The notes beneath the pieces are model-generated. The model was not told where the DNA came from. It saw nothing but the letters and a program-made list of their open reading frames with translations, and ran no database searches. A stretch of DNA of 44,715 bases from a virus: the IMG/VR virus record IMGVR_UViG_3300025645_000016, positions 1-44,715 of that record; one strand, given 5' to 3'. The translations under genes were made by a program, and so were the position numbers. Shown one piece after another: positions 16,131-22,790 of this stretch. Position 1 is the stretch's first letter; each line of letters begins with the position of its first letter.

Positions 16131-17071
16131 AATTCTAATAGTTGTGGGTTTTGTCTTTCTAAATCTCTAATCAATCCCTCGGCATCTTTCTTTTGATAAA
16201 TCCTATCTCGGTATTCTGTATTTACTAATCTATTTTCTAAGTGTGGAGCGTATTTTAAAAATAAGTTTCTAAAGTATTTGAATCGTGCTTTTGTTTCGTT
16301 TGGGGCGTTTGGGTGGTTTTCGCTTGATGCTGGGGCTGTCTCTTCTAGTTCGTCAAGGTATGTTTCAAATTTGGTTTTATTAAAAAGAGTAGAGAATCTA
16401 ACATACTTTTCATATTCAGTACCTTTCCATTGTTTCGCCTTTAGCTCTATTACTTTTATCATTTCCTCAACTGTAGCACCTTCTTTTAATCTAGCCTTAA
16501 CCATTTTGTATTTATCGGAACGAGCTATTAGGGAATCTGTTTTTTTGTTTCTAATGCCTTTTCCTGTGATGCTAGTAAATTGTTCGCAGATGAATAAGTA
16601 GTCGTCTTTAAATTCTAAACTTTTTATCTGTTTCGTTGATTCGCTAGAATCGACAATATCTTTTTCTTTTATTTCTTTCTTCTTATTTCTTTCTTCTTTA
16701 GTTGGTGTCGGGTTGCGTTCGGGTTGCGTTCGGGTTGCGTTCGGGTTAGCCTCTATAGTATCGGTATTTACTAGGATTAAGCGTGTCGTGTTGCGTTCGT
16801 TTATCGTTCGTATTGCGTTCGCTTTTTCTAAGCGTTTAAAAAGCCTCCTAACCTTGTTTTTATCCCAATCTCCACCAAAGATTCTAGCCCAAGAATCTAA
16901 ACTATATAGGGCTTCTCCTGCACTGCATATCATTCTTGTATTGCCTACTAATGTACTCTTTTTTTCCCAATTAACATTCATAAGAATATCGCAATACGCT
17001 TTAAAAAATATAGGGTCTTTATGAATCCAAGTACCTTGTATATCTCTTTGTAGTTTAATAAATCCAATCAT
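16127..17071 (-). CDS. Replication initiator / replisome organiser
   Basis: A 314-aa protein from the ATG at 17071 (MIGFIKLQRDIQGTWIHKDP). An upstream ATG at 17089 is possible. Residues ~13-100 form a winged-helix-like domain typical of phage initiators (FFKAYCDILMNVNW, EALYSLDSWARIFGGDWDKN, VRRLFKRLEKANAI). A low-complexity linker with many Asn/Pro/Thr/Glu residues follows, then a helical C-terminal domain resembling DnaD/DnaB-loader-interacting regions. The linker DNA holds five TTGCGTTCG repeats, as lambda O carries its own origin. It lies directly upstream of the primase-helicase it would recruit. Confidence 0.75.
   Translation of the reverse strand: MIGFIKLQRDIQGTWIHKDPIFFKAYCDILMNVNWEKKSTLVGNTRMICSAGEALYSLDSWARIFGGDWDKNKVRRLFKRLEKANAIRTINERNTTRLILVNTDTIEANPNATRTQPERNPTPTKEERNKKKEIKEKDIVDSSESTKQIKSLEFKDDYLFICEQFTSITGKGIRNKKTDSLIARSDKYKMVKARLKEGATVEEMIKVIELKAKQWKGTEYEKYVRFSTLFNKTKFETYLDELEETAPASSENHPNAPNETKARFKYFRNLFLKYAPHLENRLVNTEYRDRIYQKKDAEGLIRDLERQNPQLLEL
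16710..16821. other. Candidate replication origin: iteron cluster inside the initiator gene
   Basis: TTGCGTTCG occurs exactly at 16713, 16724, 16735, 16791 and 16813 (start positions), with a variant TATCGTTCG at 16802. The spacing is 11 bp within two groups of three, about one helical turn, so the sites face one side of the DNA. The 11-bp unit is not a multiple of three, so the repeat is read in all three frames and is not selected at protein level. Candidate binding sites for the encoded initiator. Confidence 0.65.
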
Positions 17072-17081
17072 TATTGTTAAT

Positions 17082-17498
17082 TTATGCAAATATGCTTTTT
17101 ATAAAATCCCTATGCTCAATAACAAAATCCTTGCTCTTTTTTATTAAATCTAAACTTTCCCAGTCGTCCTCTAGCTCCCATCTTAAGAAATTGCAATCAA
17201 TAACATCAACTTCATTTTTAGTAATAGTTATATTGAAATATTCCGAATACCATTCGTGTAAAATGAATTTGCATTTATTGATTTCAATCTTCAATATTTG
17301 ATTATATGCTTGACCCATTGGGTCGTACCTGTGCTTAATAGAAAAGAATAAATTATCTAAAATGAAATCAATAACAGGATAGTTATTTTGTTTAGCTAAT
17401 TCAACTCCTAGTTCATGCCAAGAAATAGACCTTATTAGTCTTTTAATATTTGCATGACTATTGTCTTCTATAGGTTCAAAAAGTATTAGCTGGCTCAT
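17082..17498 (-). CDS. Hypothetical protein, 138 aa
   Basis: From the ATG at 17498 (MSQLILFEPIEDNSHANIKR). A longer reading from 17543 would run through the terminator hairpin and is rejected. Mixed helical protein with several Trp residues (SWHELGVEL, LHEWYSEYFNITIT, LRWELEDDWESLDLI). No family recognised. It sits just upstream of the initiator gene and downstream of the structured 17516-17602 element, which may control it. Confidence 0.6.
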   Translation of the reverse strand: MSQLILFEPIEDNSHANIKRLIRSISWHELGVELAKQNNYPVIDFILDNLFFSIKHRYDPMGQAYNQILKIEINKCKFILHEWYSEYFNITITKNEVDVIDCNFLRWELEDDWESLDLIKKSKDFVIEHRDFIKSIFA

Positions 17499-17515
17499 AA
17501 CATTAGATTTTAAAC

Positions 17516-17602
17516 AAAAAAAAAGAATTGCTAGAGTAATCAAGTCAAAGGTGTGGACGGCACTAGGTAGCCCCTTTGAAAATCATAATCTAGCAATTCT
17601 TT
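17516..17602 (-). terminator. Long-loop terminator / structured non-coding element
   Basis: A perfect 14-bp inverted repeat, AAAGAATTGCTAGA (17522-17535) with its complement at 17589-17602, encloses 53 nt and is followed on the minus strand by nine T. An inner pairing CAAAGG/CCTTTG is also possible. The loop is much longer than in an ordinary terminator. Bases 17603-17731 upstream hold no ORF longer than six codons, so 17499-17731 (233 bp) may encode a small RNA ending here, or a leader of the downstream gene. Confidence 0.6.
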
Positions 17603-17731
17603 GTTATATTAGAAATACTATATTTTTATATGTTGTATGCCTAGTAGTAACTTTTGTTAGAAATCTTCCACAATCATCTAACAGTACACAATATACGCTT
17701 TTTTATTCTTATTTCCAAAGTTAGGGCAAAA

Positions 17732-17980
17732 CTAAAATAATTTATTTTGTATCTTCTTATCTTCATTATATTTATCTAACATTGAATCTATAGCCCTCGA
17801 TTCATCACAAAACATTTCCATTTGCATAGTTTCTTTATTTACCAAACCATAGAAGTCGCTTTGTCTTGATATTAAATATTTACCTAAAGTTTGTGTATGG
17901 CTCTGTATGTCGCAAATTATTGTAGTTACAAATATTTTAAATCCTCTTTTATCTGAAAATAATACATCTTTTTTGGTCAT
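17732..17980 (-). CDS. Small hypothetical protein, 82 aa
   Basis: From the ATG at 17980 (MTKKDVLFSDKRGFKIFVTT), two bases after the stop of the 43-aa gene. An earlier in-frame ATG at 18025 lies inside that gene and is not preferred. Contains a beta-rich first half (FKIFVTTIICDIQ) and an acidic helical end (MLDKYNEDKKIQNKLF). No family known. Confidence 0.55.
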   Translation of the reverse strand: MTKKDVLFSDKRGFKIFVTTIICDIQSHTQTLGKYLISRQSDFYGLVNKETMQMEMFCDESRAIDSMLDKYNEDKKIQNKLF

Positions 17981-17982
17981 AA

Positions 17983-18114
17983 CTATTTCTTTTCTAAGTG
18001 TAAAAATTGACCACCATAACTGCATTCAGTTATTTTAGTGATCTTATAAATTTCATCAAACCATCTAAAGTTTTCGCCTACTTCGTGGATTGTTGATACT
18101 AGGATTTTTTTCAT
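17983..18114 (-). CDS. Small hypothetical protein, 43 aa
   Basis: ATG at 18114, TAG at 17983. Preceded by the recurrent leader AAAACTTATAAAG directly before ATG, which supports translation. Begins MKKILVSTIHEVGENFRWFD and ends GGQFLHLEKK. No known family. It lies between a terminator hairpin and the 82-aa gene. Confidence 0.5.
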   Translation of the reverse strand: MKKILVSTIHEVGENFRWFDEIYKITKITECSYGGQFLHLEKK

Positions 18115-18125
18115 CTTTATAAGTT

Positions 18126-18192
18126 TTAAAAAGGTCAGGCGGTTTCGATTCCTAGAAAAAATTAAAATTAATTAGTTCAATGCCTGACCTTT
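18126..18192 (-). terminator. Long-loop terminator
   Basis: An 11-bp perfect inverted repeat, AAAGGTCAGGC (18130-18140) and its complement at 18182-18192, loop 41 nt, followed on the minus strand by TTTTTAAAAC. It lies between the stop of the 137-aa gene and the leader of the 43-aa gene. Same general build as 17516-17602 and 19394-19475. Confidence 0.65.
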
Positions 18193-18203
18193 GTTTTTTA
18201 GTT

Positions 18204-18617
18204 TTAGTATATAAATTTTGCTTTCTCGTCAAAGTCGGACAACTCAACAAAGCCGTAATTCTCAAAAACTCCAACGTTTGATGCTCTTATTGTTGTATAT
18301 TCTAGCACAATCTTTCGGGGGTCATAGTATGGGTATAGGCGAATATCAAGCTCATTTTCTTCTGTCTGGCTATGTGTCATTATAATGTCATCTAAATAGT
18401 CTATATAATCATTATATTTATCAAAATAATCTTCGTTATAGTCGTGGTCATTATCATCTTCATTAATACCCATACGATGCTTAAATTCCTCTATAAAATA
18501 ACTTAGTGTTAGTCTAGCTATAAAAAGCCTATCGGTATCATTGCATTCTACTAAAACGCTCAAAGTGTTATCTTTTTCGTTTGCTTTTGCGTGTCTGCTA
18601 ATTAGTGTTAATTCCAT
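18204..18617 (-). CDS. Acidic hypothetical protein, 137 aa
   Basis: Starts MELTLISRHAKANEKDNTLS. A strongly acidic central segment (DDNDHDYNEDYFDKYNDYID) lies between two beta-rich parts. Such negative charge suggests DNA mimicry or protein-protein binding, without proof. It is the first gene after the site-2 promoter/operator and is followed by a long-loop terminator, so it may be a separately controlled single-gene unit. Confidence 0.6.
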   Translation of the reverse strand: MELTLISRHAKANEKDNTLSVLVECNDTDRLFIARLTLSYFIEEFKHRMGINEDDNDHDYNEDYFDKYNDYIDYLDDIIMTHSQTEENELDIRLYPYYDPRKIVLEYTTIRASNVGVFENYGFVELSDFDEKAKFIY

Positions 18618-18662
18618 GGTTATAAGTTTTGTAAGTTATTTAATTACCTCCTTGGTATGATA

Positions 18663-18702
18663 CAAATATAAGACACTTTTTAATAGTATGCAAGTTTTGC
18701 AT
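18663..18702 (-). promoter_or_regulatory. Minus-strand promoter with palindromic operator (site 2)
   Basis: TATATTTG (18670-18663, minus strand) fits TAnnTTTG exactly. TTGC (18693-18690) lies 19 nt upstream within ATGCAAGTTTTGCAT (18688-18702), a one-mismatch copy of the palindrome TGCAAA-N-TTTGCA. It drives the acidic 137-aa gene starting at 18617. Confidence 0.8.
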
Positions 18703-18732
18703 AGTTTTATTTAAAAAAAGTGTAATTATATT

Positions 18733-19185
18733 TTAGTCTTGTAGATATTTCCTGTAATTGAAGTTATCAAGATCGTTGTCAAGGATAATTCTAATAAGTT
18801 TACCAGCGTACAATGTATTAGTATTATATCCACTTTCTGACAGTTCTATACAATAGTATCGGTAGTGCGTACAATCCTTTAAATTTCGGTATCTATATGC
18901 CGTTGTAAGTAGTTTACCGAAATAATCAAAGCACGCCTTTTTATCCTTAAATCTCATAGGCTTTCCGTTTCTTCTAAGCCCTAAAGGATTGTTACAATAT
19001 TTATAAGCGTAGGACGAACCCCATCCGCTCTCCTGTATAGCTATAGCCATAACGACTTCAAAAGGAACTTTATATTCCTGCTCTACATATTGGCAAAATA
19101 GCCAATTATTGAAAAAAAATGCTTCTTTGTGGGTTTGTGCTTGAAGTGTTGTTGCTAATGCTAGTATTAATATTATTGTTTTCAT
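18733..19185 (-). CDS. Secreted endolysin, GH73-type N-acetylglucosaminidase
   Basis: A 150-aa protein from the ATG at 19185. Residues 1-16 are a Sec signal peptide (MKTIILILALATTLQA), so host secretion would carry it to the periplasm without a pore. The glucosaminidase core contains AIAIQESGWGSS (catalytic Glu52), NNPLGLR at 65-71 and GYNTNTLYAGKLIRII at 119-134, all in the order of FlgJ/GH73 enzymes that cut the peptidoglycan glycan chain. It is short for the family but complete through these motifs. An earlier in-frame ATG at 19245 lies within the upstream 57-aa gene and would spoil the signal peptide. Confidence 0.85.
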   Translation of the reverse strand: MKTIILILALATTLQAQTHKEAFFFNNWLFCQYVEQEYKVPFEVVMAIAIQESGWGSSYAYKYCNNPLGLRRNGKPMRFKDKKACFDYFGKLLTTAYRYRNLKDCTHYRYYCIELSESGYNTNTLYAGKLIRIILDNDLDNFNYRKYLQD

Positions 19186-19196
19186 TTGTTTATGTT

Positions 19197-19370
19197 TTAA
19201 TCTATTATTATTTTCATTCCTGTAACCCTTGAAAGATTTTCGCATTCTTTTAAAACCGATTCTTTGGGGCTACCTTCATTCATTTCTATTAAATCGCCAT
19301 TTGTTTTATTTATTATTCTATATCCTGCTGATTCGTAGAAAGTCCAAATATGTATTTCGCAATTTTCCAT
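19197..19370 (-). CDS. Small hypothetical protein, 57 aa
   Basis: ATG at 19370, TAA at 19197, 11 bases before the endolysin start. Begins MENCEIHIWTFYESAGYRII; two beta strands then a helix (SVLKECENLSRVTG). The leader TTAAAACTTATTAAAATGG supports the start. It is probably co-translated with the endolysin. No family recognised. Confidence 0.55.
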   Translation of the reverse strand: MENCEIHIWTFYESAGYRIINKTNGDLIEMNEGSPKESVLKECENLSRVTGMKIIID

Positions 19371-19393
19371 TTTAATAAGTTTTAAATTAAGTT

Positions 19394-19475
19394 AAAAAAA
19401 ATCAGCAGGGGGTGTTTCCTCCAAAACAAGACAAAATTTACAAATAGTTCTGTTAATTAATATCTCCCCTGCTGA
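19394..19475 (-). terminator. Long-loop terminator
   Basis: Arms TCAGCAGGGG (19402-19411) and CCCCTGCTGA (19466-19475), loop 54 nt, then eight T on the minus strand (19401-19394). It ends the pentapeptide-repeat transcript before the 57-aa/endolysin pair. It is the third of three such elements within 2 kb. Confidence 0.7.
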
Positions 19476-19491
19476 CTTGTGAAGTACGCAA

Positions 19492-20010
19492 CTATTTTTT
19501 TTTAGCTTCTTTTATTTTTCGCATCATTTCTATCATAGATGTATATTCTATGTAATGAAAACTTCCTTTTTTATGTGTTTCTTTTACGCTTTTCTCAAAC
19601 TCATTGATATTACCCCAAAAACACCCACACTGTATCATCATGTCAGACCATCTTATATATGTTGTTCTTTCTGAACTTCCAAAGCAAGAAAAAGAGCTAA
19701 TTCCTGTCCCACTCAAATCAGCATCACTCAAATTAGCATCACGCAAATTAGCACCACTCAAATTAGCATCACGCAAATTAGCATCACGCAAATTAGCACC
19801 ACTCAAATTAGCACCACTCAAATAAGCACCACGCAAATAAGCACCACGCAAATTAGCACCACTCAAATCAGCACCACGCAAATAAGCACCACGCAAATTA
19901 GCACCACGCAAATAAGCATCTAAAAGCGTTTTATTTATATTATTATTTTTGCAAGTATAAGAGTGTATTAATTCTCCTGTTATTATTTTTTTAATTTCTA
20001 TTGTTTCCAT
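19492..20010 (-). CDS. Pentapeptide-repeat protein
   Basis: A 172-aa protein. Residues 31-100 are fourteen uninterrupted pentapeptides of the A(N/D/Y)L(R/S)(G/D) type (for example [15 protein letters not shown]), predicted to fold as a right-handed quadrilateral beta-helix of about 3.5 coils. The C-terminal ~70 residues are different ([20 protein letters not shown], then a Lys-rich tail). Some members (Qnr, MfpA) mimic B-DNA and bind gyrase, so a role in protecting or redirecting host gyrase is possible. The family is certain; the target is unknown. Confidence 0.8.
   Translation of the reverse strand: METIEIKKIITGELIHSYTCKNNNINKTLLDAYLRGANLRGAYLRGADLSGANLRGAYLRGAYLSGANLSGANLRDANLRDANLSGANLRDANLSDADLSGTGISSFSCFGSSERTTYIRWSDMMIQCGCFWGNINEFEKSVKETHKKGSFHYIEYTSMIEMMRKIKEAKKK
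19711..19920. repeat. 15-bp tandem repeats encoding the pentapeptides
   Basis: Fourteen 15-bp units (on the plus strand, variants of CACTCAAATTAGCAC and CACGCAAATAAGCAC). Neighbouring units are nearly identical at DNA level, not only at protein level. This suggests recent expansion by slippage or recombination, and the copy number may vary between isolates. Confidence 0.85.
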
Positions 20011-20081
20011 GATGTTGAGTTTTTATAAGTTATTATATTATATTTTTTAGGTCTTACGCTCTGGGCTGCCTGTTTTTCTCA

Positions 20082-20381
20082 TTACCAAGTTTTTCCATTT
20101 TCTAAAACCTCAAAATCTGATAAGTTCATACCTGACCTTTCAAAACCTAAACAACTTCTTAATGTATATGTTCCATCGGCCGTAATAGCGTACACATACC
20201 AATCCATATTTTTAGAATCTTCATTGTACTCTTTATTTGCTTTAGTAATTGTTCTTTTATAGTAATCTATTTTTTTTTGCCCATCTAACGATGCCCCACA
20301 GTTCCCGTTTATTCTGTCTGACTCCCAAGCAGATATACTGTATCTAATTGTTGGCTTAACTTGTTTTCCTAATATGTTCAT
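20082..20381 (-). CDS. Hypothetical protein, 99 aa
   Basis: Starts MNILGKQVKPTIRYSISAWE. Beta-rich with a helical centre; contains WYVYAITADGTYTLRSCLGF. The start overlaps the stop of the 60-aa gene by four bases. No family recognised. Confidence 0.55.
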   Translation of the reverse strand: MNILGKQVKPTIRYSISAWESDRINGNCGASLDGQKKIDYYKRTITKANKEYNEDSKNMDWYVYAITADGTYTLRSCLGFERSGMNLSDFEVLENGKTW

Positions 20382-20560
20382 TGTGCTTCGTTGTTTTTTA
20401 ACATGAAATTAAATAAATATTTTACCATTTCTTCTTTTGTTGCTAGTTCCATCCACTCATATATATCTCCATTCTCTTTTTCTATAATCTCAACAATACA
20501 ATCATTAAATAATATTTCTGTTTGTAATGTTGCTATGTCTAATGAATTTAAGTTTGTCAT
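20378..20560 (-). CDS. Small hypothetical protein, 60 aa
   Basis: Starts MTNLNSLDIATLQTEILFND, helical and acidic, ending FMLKNNEAQ. It is the first gene behind the site-3 promoter/operator at 20608-20646 and is coupled to the 99-aa gene downstream. Function unknown. Confidence 0.55.
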   Translation of the reverse strand: MTNLNSLDIATLQTEILFNDCIVEIIEKENGDIYEWMELATKEEMVKYLFNFMLKNNEAQ

Positions 20561-20607
20561 GATATTGATATTTAAGTTTGTTATTAATTATTTCCCTTTC
20601 GATAACT

Positions 20608-20646
20608 CAAAGATAAGACGACTTTTTGTATTATGCAAATTTTGCA
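20608..20646 (-). promoter_or_regulatory. Minus-strand promoter with palindromic operator (site 3)
   Basis: TATCTTTG (20615-20608, minus strand) fits TAnnTTTG exactly. TTGC (20638-20635) lies 19 nt upstream inside the perfect palindrome TGCAAATTTTGCA (20634-20646), identical to site 1. It drives the 60-aa and 99-aa genes. Confidence 0.8.
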
Positions 20647-20678
20647 CAATAAAAATACAAATTAATTTCAATTAAAAT

Positions 20679-20719
20679 AAAAAGCCCTGCATCAATTAAG
20701 GTGCAAAGGCTTGTTTTTA
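20679..20719. terminator. Intrinsic terminator
   Basis: Outer arms AAAAAGCC (20679-20686) and GGCTTGTTTTT (20708-20718), with an inner TGCATC/GGTGCA partial pairing. On the minus strand it ends the transcript of the 83-aa gene (stop 20736) before promoter site 3. Confidence 0.6.
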
Positions 20720-20735
20720 TTGGGTTTATGGTGGT

Positions 20736-20987
20736 TTATAAAATACCTAATTCTTTTCTATATTCGTATTGTGCCTGTATTAAATCTCTTTTACTTTTAG
20801 ATAATTTGCTTTTTTTAGCTATTATTTTTTGATATTCTGATTTTATAAAAATGTTAGAAGCATTGCTAATTACTTGTTCTGTTTTTTTTTGCGTCATTAT
20901 ATGTATTTCAGGTCTTTTGAAATAACTTTCAGCTAAAAAACTAATTGTTGTCATGCCTTCTACATTTGATATGTTGTACTTTTCCAT
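20736..20987 (-). CDS. Hypothetical protein, 83 aa
   Basis: Starts MEKYNISNVEGMTTISFLAE. The C-terminal half is Lys-rich and helical (IIAKKSKLSKSKRDLIQAQY). It follows the membrane-protein group on the same transcript and is followed by a terminator. No family recognised. Confidence 0.55.
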   Translation of the reverse strand: MEKYNISNVEGMTTISFLAESYFKRPEIHIMTQKKTEQVISNASNIFIKSEYQKIIAKKSKLSKSKRDLIQAQYEYRKELGIL

Positions 20988-20991
20988 AATT

Positions 20992-21303
20992 TTAAAAACT
21001 TTGTATTTCTGTTGTGATATAATCTGTATAGTTAGAATTTGTCTTTACTGCCCAACATGGTGGTACGTCCTCGGCTGCTACCTCCTCAACTTCTGCTACT
21101 TGTACCAAATCAGTACTTGTATTAGCTTGTATTTGCCTTTTAACTTTGAGTTGATGTAGTTCGTGGTTAGCTTGAAGAACGTTGATAAAATGTACTATAC
21201 TATCGCCTTTACAGTATTTCAAGTAGTAGGCTAATAAAGATACCCCTATCCAAATAGTAATAGCTATGATAATTGATAGTATAAATAATATTAGTAGTTT
21301 CAT
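20992..21303 (-). CDS. Membrane-anchored small protein
   Basis: A 103-aa protein with an N-terminal hydrophobic segment at residues 3-28 (LLILFILSIIIAITIWIGVS). A soluble, coiled-coil-prone part follows (VLQANHELHQLKVKRQ), then an acidic patch. Topology is N-in with a periplasmic tail, or the reverse. A spanin-like role is possible because the lysin is downstream on the same strand, but no lipobox or family match is seen. Confidence 0.55.
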   Translation of the reverse strand: MKLLILFILSIIIAITIWIGVSLLAYYLKYCKGDSIVHFINVLQANHELHQLKVKRQIQANTSTDLVQVAEVEEVAAEDVPPCWAVKTNSNYTDYITTEIQSF

Positions 21304-21307
21304 TTTT

Positions 21308-21508
21308 TTATTGTTTAGGTATTTTATAATAAAATGTTGTGTCGTTGTCTGGATATGATATATCTATCTTATGTGGGTGTATTTCTTTTTTTGTTTTAAA
21401 TTCTGAATGATACATTTTAATATCCCCTAACGTATATAATATAAACATTAAAAAACCTGTAGCAAATGTGAGAATCCAAATAACTACTTTTTCTGCATTG
21501 TCTTCCAT
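21308..21508 (-). CDS. Small single-span membrane protein, 66 aa
   Basis: Residues 9-29 (VIWILTFATGFLMFILYTLG) form one transmembrane helix; the rest is polar (HPHKIDISYPDNDTTFYYKI). It belongs to a stack of membrane proteins at 20992-22772. Holin-like size, but unproven. Confidence 0.55.
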   Translation of the reverse strand: MEDNAEKVVIWILTFATGFLMFILYTLGDIKMYHSEFKTKKEIHPHKIDISYPDNDTTFYYKIPKQ

Positions 21509-21511
21509 TTT

Positions 21512-21604
21512 TTATATGTTTTGCATGATGAAATGAACAAGGATATAGAATAATACCCCTATCGTGAAATAATAGTACCAAATGTTGTTTTTATGCTCTT
21601 CCAT
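21512..21604 (-). CDS. Membrane microprotein, 30 aa
   Basis: ATG at 21604 overlaps the end of the 393-aa gene by 14 bases; TAA at 21512. MEEHKNNIWYYYFTIGVLFY continues hydrophobic and ends HFIMQNI. About 19 of 30 residues can span the membrane. It could be a genuine coupled microprotein or chance; the overlap with the upstream stop favours a real gene. Confidence 0.45.
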   Translation of the reverse strand: MEEHKNNIWYYYFTIGVLFYILVHFIMQNI

Positions 21605-22772
21605 GATCTTGTAATTTTTTAAGGTAGGTTTGTAATTCTTTTTTTCTTTCTTTTCCTGTTGTGTTTTTAATCCAGTTTCTTAGTTCAGATGCTTTATATT
21701 CCTTTAAACTACCATCATCTAGTTTTACAATTATCCTATTAACCTTTGTAGAACCTTCAAATGTCTTTATATCTCCATCTTTATACTCTTTATTGTCTTC
21801 TACATCTTTCTCTATATCTTCTTTATACTCTTCTAGCTTCTTCTTTAACTCTTCTACTTCATCTACAGTAGTAGGGTTCTTTATACTATCTTTACCTTTT
21901 AGTTGCTCTTCTAGGTCGTCAGTTTCTCTTATCTCGTGCTGTTCTATAAAGTATAAAAGTATAAAGAGTAATATATAAGAAACTATAGATACATACTTCA
22001 AAGACTTAGTATAAAATACCTTATCTTTTTCATGTCTTGATAGTAGTTCTTTGTTGTTGTCTTTAGCTTCTTTAATAGCTGTATTTTTTGCTCTTAGTAG
22101 TATAGATTCGTGCTTTGTTAAACTGTCAAGCATAGAGTTAGCGTCTGCCTTATTATTTGCTACTACTTCTTGGGCTGCCGAAACTGTTACGCCTTTCCAG
22201 TTGTTTTTTTTGTGTATTTCTTTAGCTTCATTTATAAAATACAAACTTTTATCGTTCCATTTTTTGTTATCTAATGCGATTAAATTACTATACTTTTCTT
22301 CTATGCTATCTATTACTGTATAGTCAGGAGAAATAGCAAAGTATTGTACTGTAGCATCTGAACCTGCATAAGTTGTAAAAATACTAATAGCAGTAAAAGC
22401 AATTAAAGCAATTAATACATTATACTTAACAGGTCGAACGCTGCCGTCATCTTCCTTTTTTATAGTGTTTCTAATAGTAGATGAACCGCTAGCCCTAATT
22501 ACACCCTCTATAATAAATAAGGCTAAAACAGTAATAAAAAGGATAGTAGTCTTATCTTTAGTAATCCCACCTAAAAAAGCAGCCATACCACAACTAGCTA
22601 AAAAGGCAGTACAAAATTGTATCAGTACACTAAAAAACCTAGCAGTATGGTACAAAGGTCTTTCTTCCTCTACTACTGTTTTATACCTTTGCTTTTTCTT
22701 TAGCCGTTTAAGTCGTTTTAGTTTTTGTTTCTCGTTTATGATCTCATCACGTTTCAACGCTTCATCGCTCAT
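21591..22772 (-). CDS. Four-helix membrane protein with cytoplasmic coiled coil
   Basis: A 393-aa protein. Basic N-terminus (KRLKRLKKKQRYK), then hydrophobic segments near residues 46-68, 74-90, 118-140 and 262-282. A large soluble loop lies between the third and fourth (YTVIDSIEEKYSNLIALDNK). After the last segment come a charged coiled coil (VEELKKKLEEYKEDIEKDVE) and a small C-terminal domain with RIIVKLDDGSLKEYKASEL. No family recognised by function. A role in the host membrane, for example exclusion or replication anchoring, is only conceivable. The leader contains the recurrent CTTA-type A/T motif. Confidence 0.6.
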   Translation of the reverse strand: MSDEALKRDEIINEKQKLKRLKRLKKKQRYKTVVEEERPLYHTARFFSVLIQFCTAFLASCGMAAFLGGITKDKTTILFITVLALFIIEGVIRASGSSTIRNTIKKEDDGSVRPVKYNVLIALIAFTAISIFTTYAGSDATVQYFAISPDYTVIDSIEEKYSNLIALDNKKWNDKSLYFINEAKEIHKKNNWKGVTVSAAQEVVANNKADANSMLDSLTKHESILLRAKNTAIKEAKDNNKELLSRHEKDKVFYTKSLKYVSIVSYILLFILLYFIEQHEIRETDDLEEQLKGKDSIKNPTTVDEVEELKKKLEEYKEDIEKDVEDNKEYKDGDIKTFEGSTKVNRIIVKLDDGSLKEYKASELRNWIKNTTGKERKKELQTYLKKLQDHGRA

Positions 22773-22790
22773 AGTTTAAGTTTTTGTAAG

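Noticed and set aside
17499-17543. N-terminal extension of the 138-aa protein (MITLAILFFCLK...)
   Set aside because: It is encoded in the terminator stem and its T tract; the hydrophobic residues come from poly-T, not from a signal peptide.
17461-17724. 87-aa plus-strand ORF over the structured element
   Set aside because: It runs against the transcription direction of the region and through both terminator arms; no leader.
18130-18192. A tRNA-like T-arm (GGTTTCGATTCC) inside a hairpin
   Set aside because: No acceptor stem, anticodon arm or D arm can be formed around it; the outer stem plus T tract is a terminator.
19711-19920. Regular 15-bp repeats that could suggest a CRISPR array
   Set aside because: The repeats have no spacers and translate exactly into pentapeptides of one protein.
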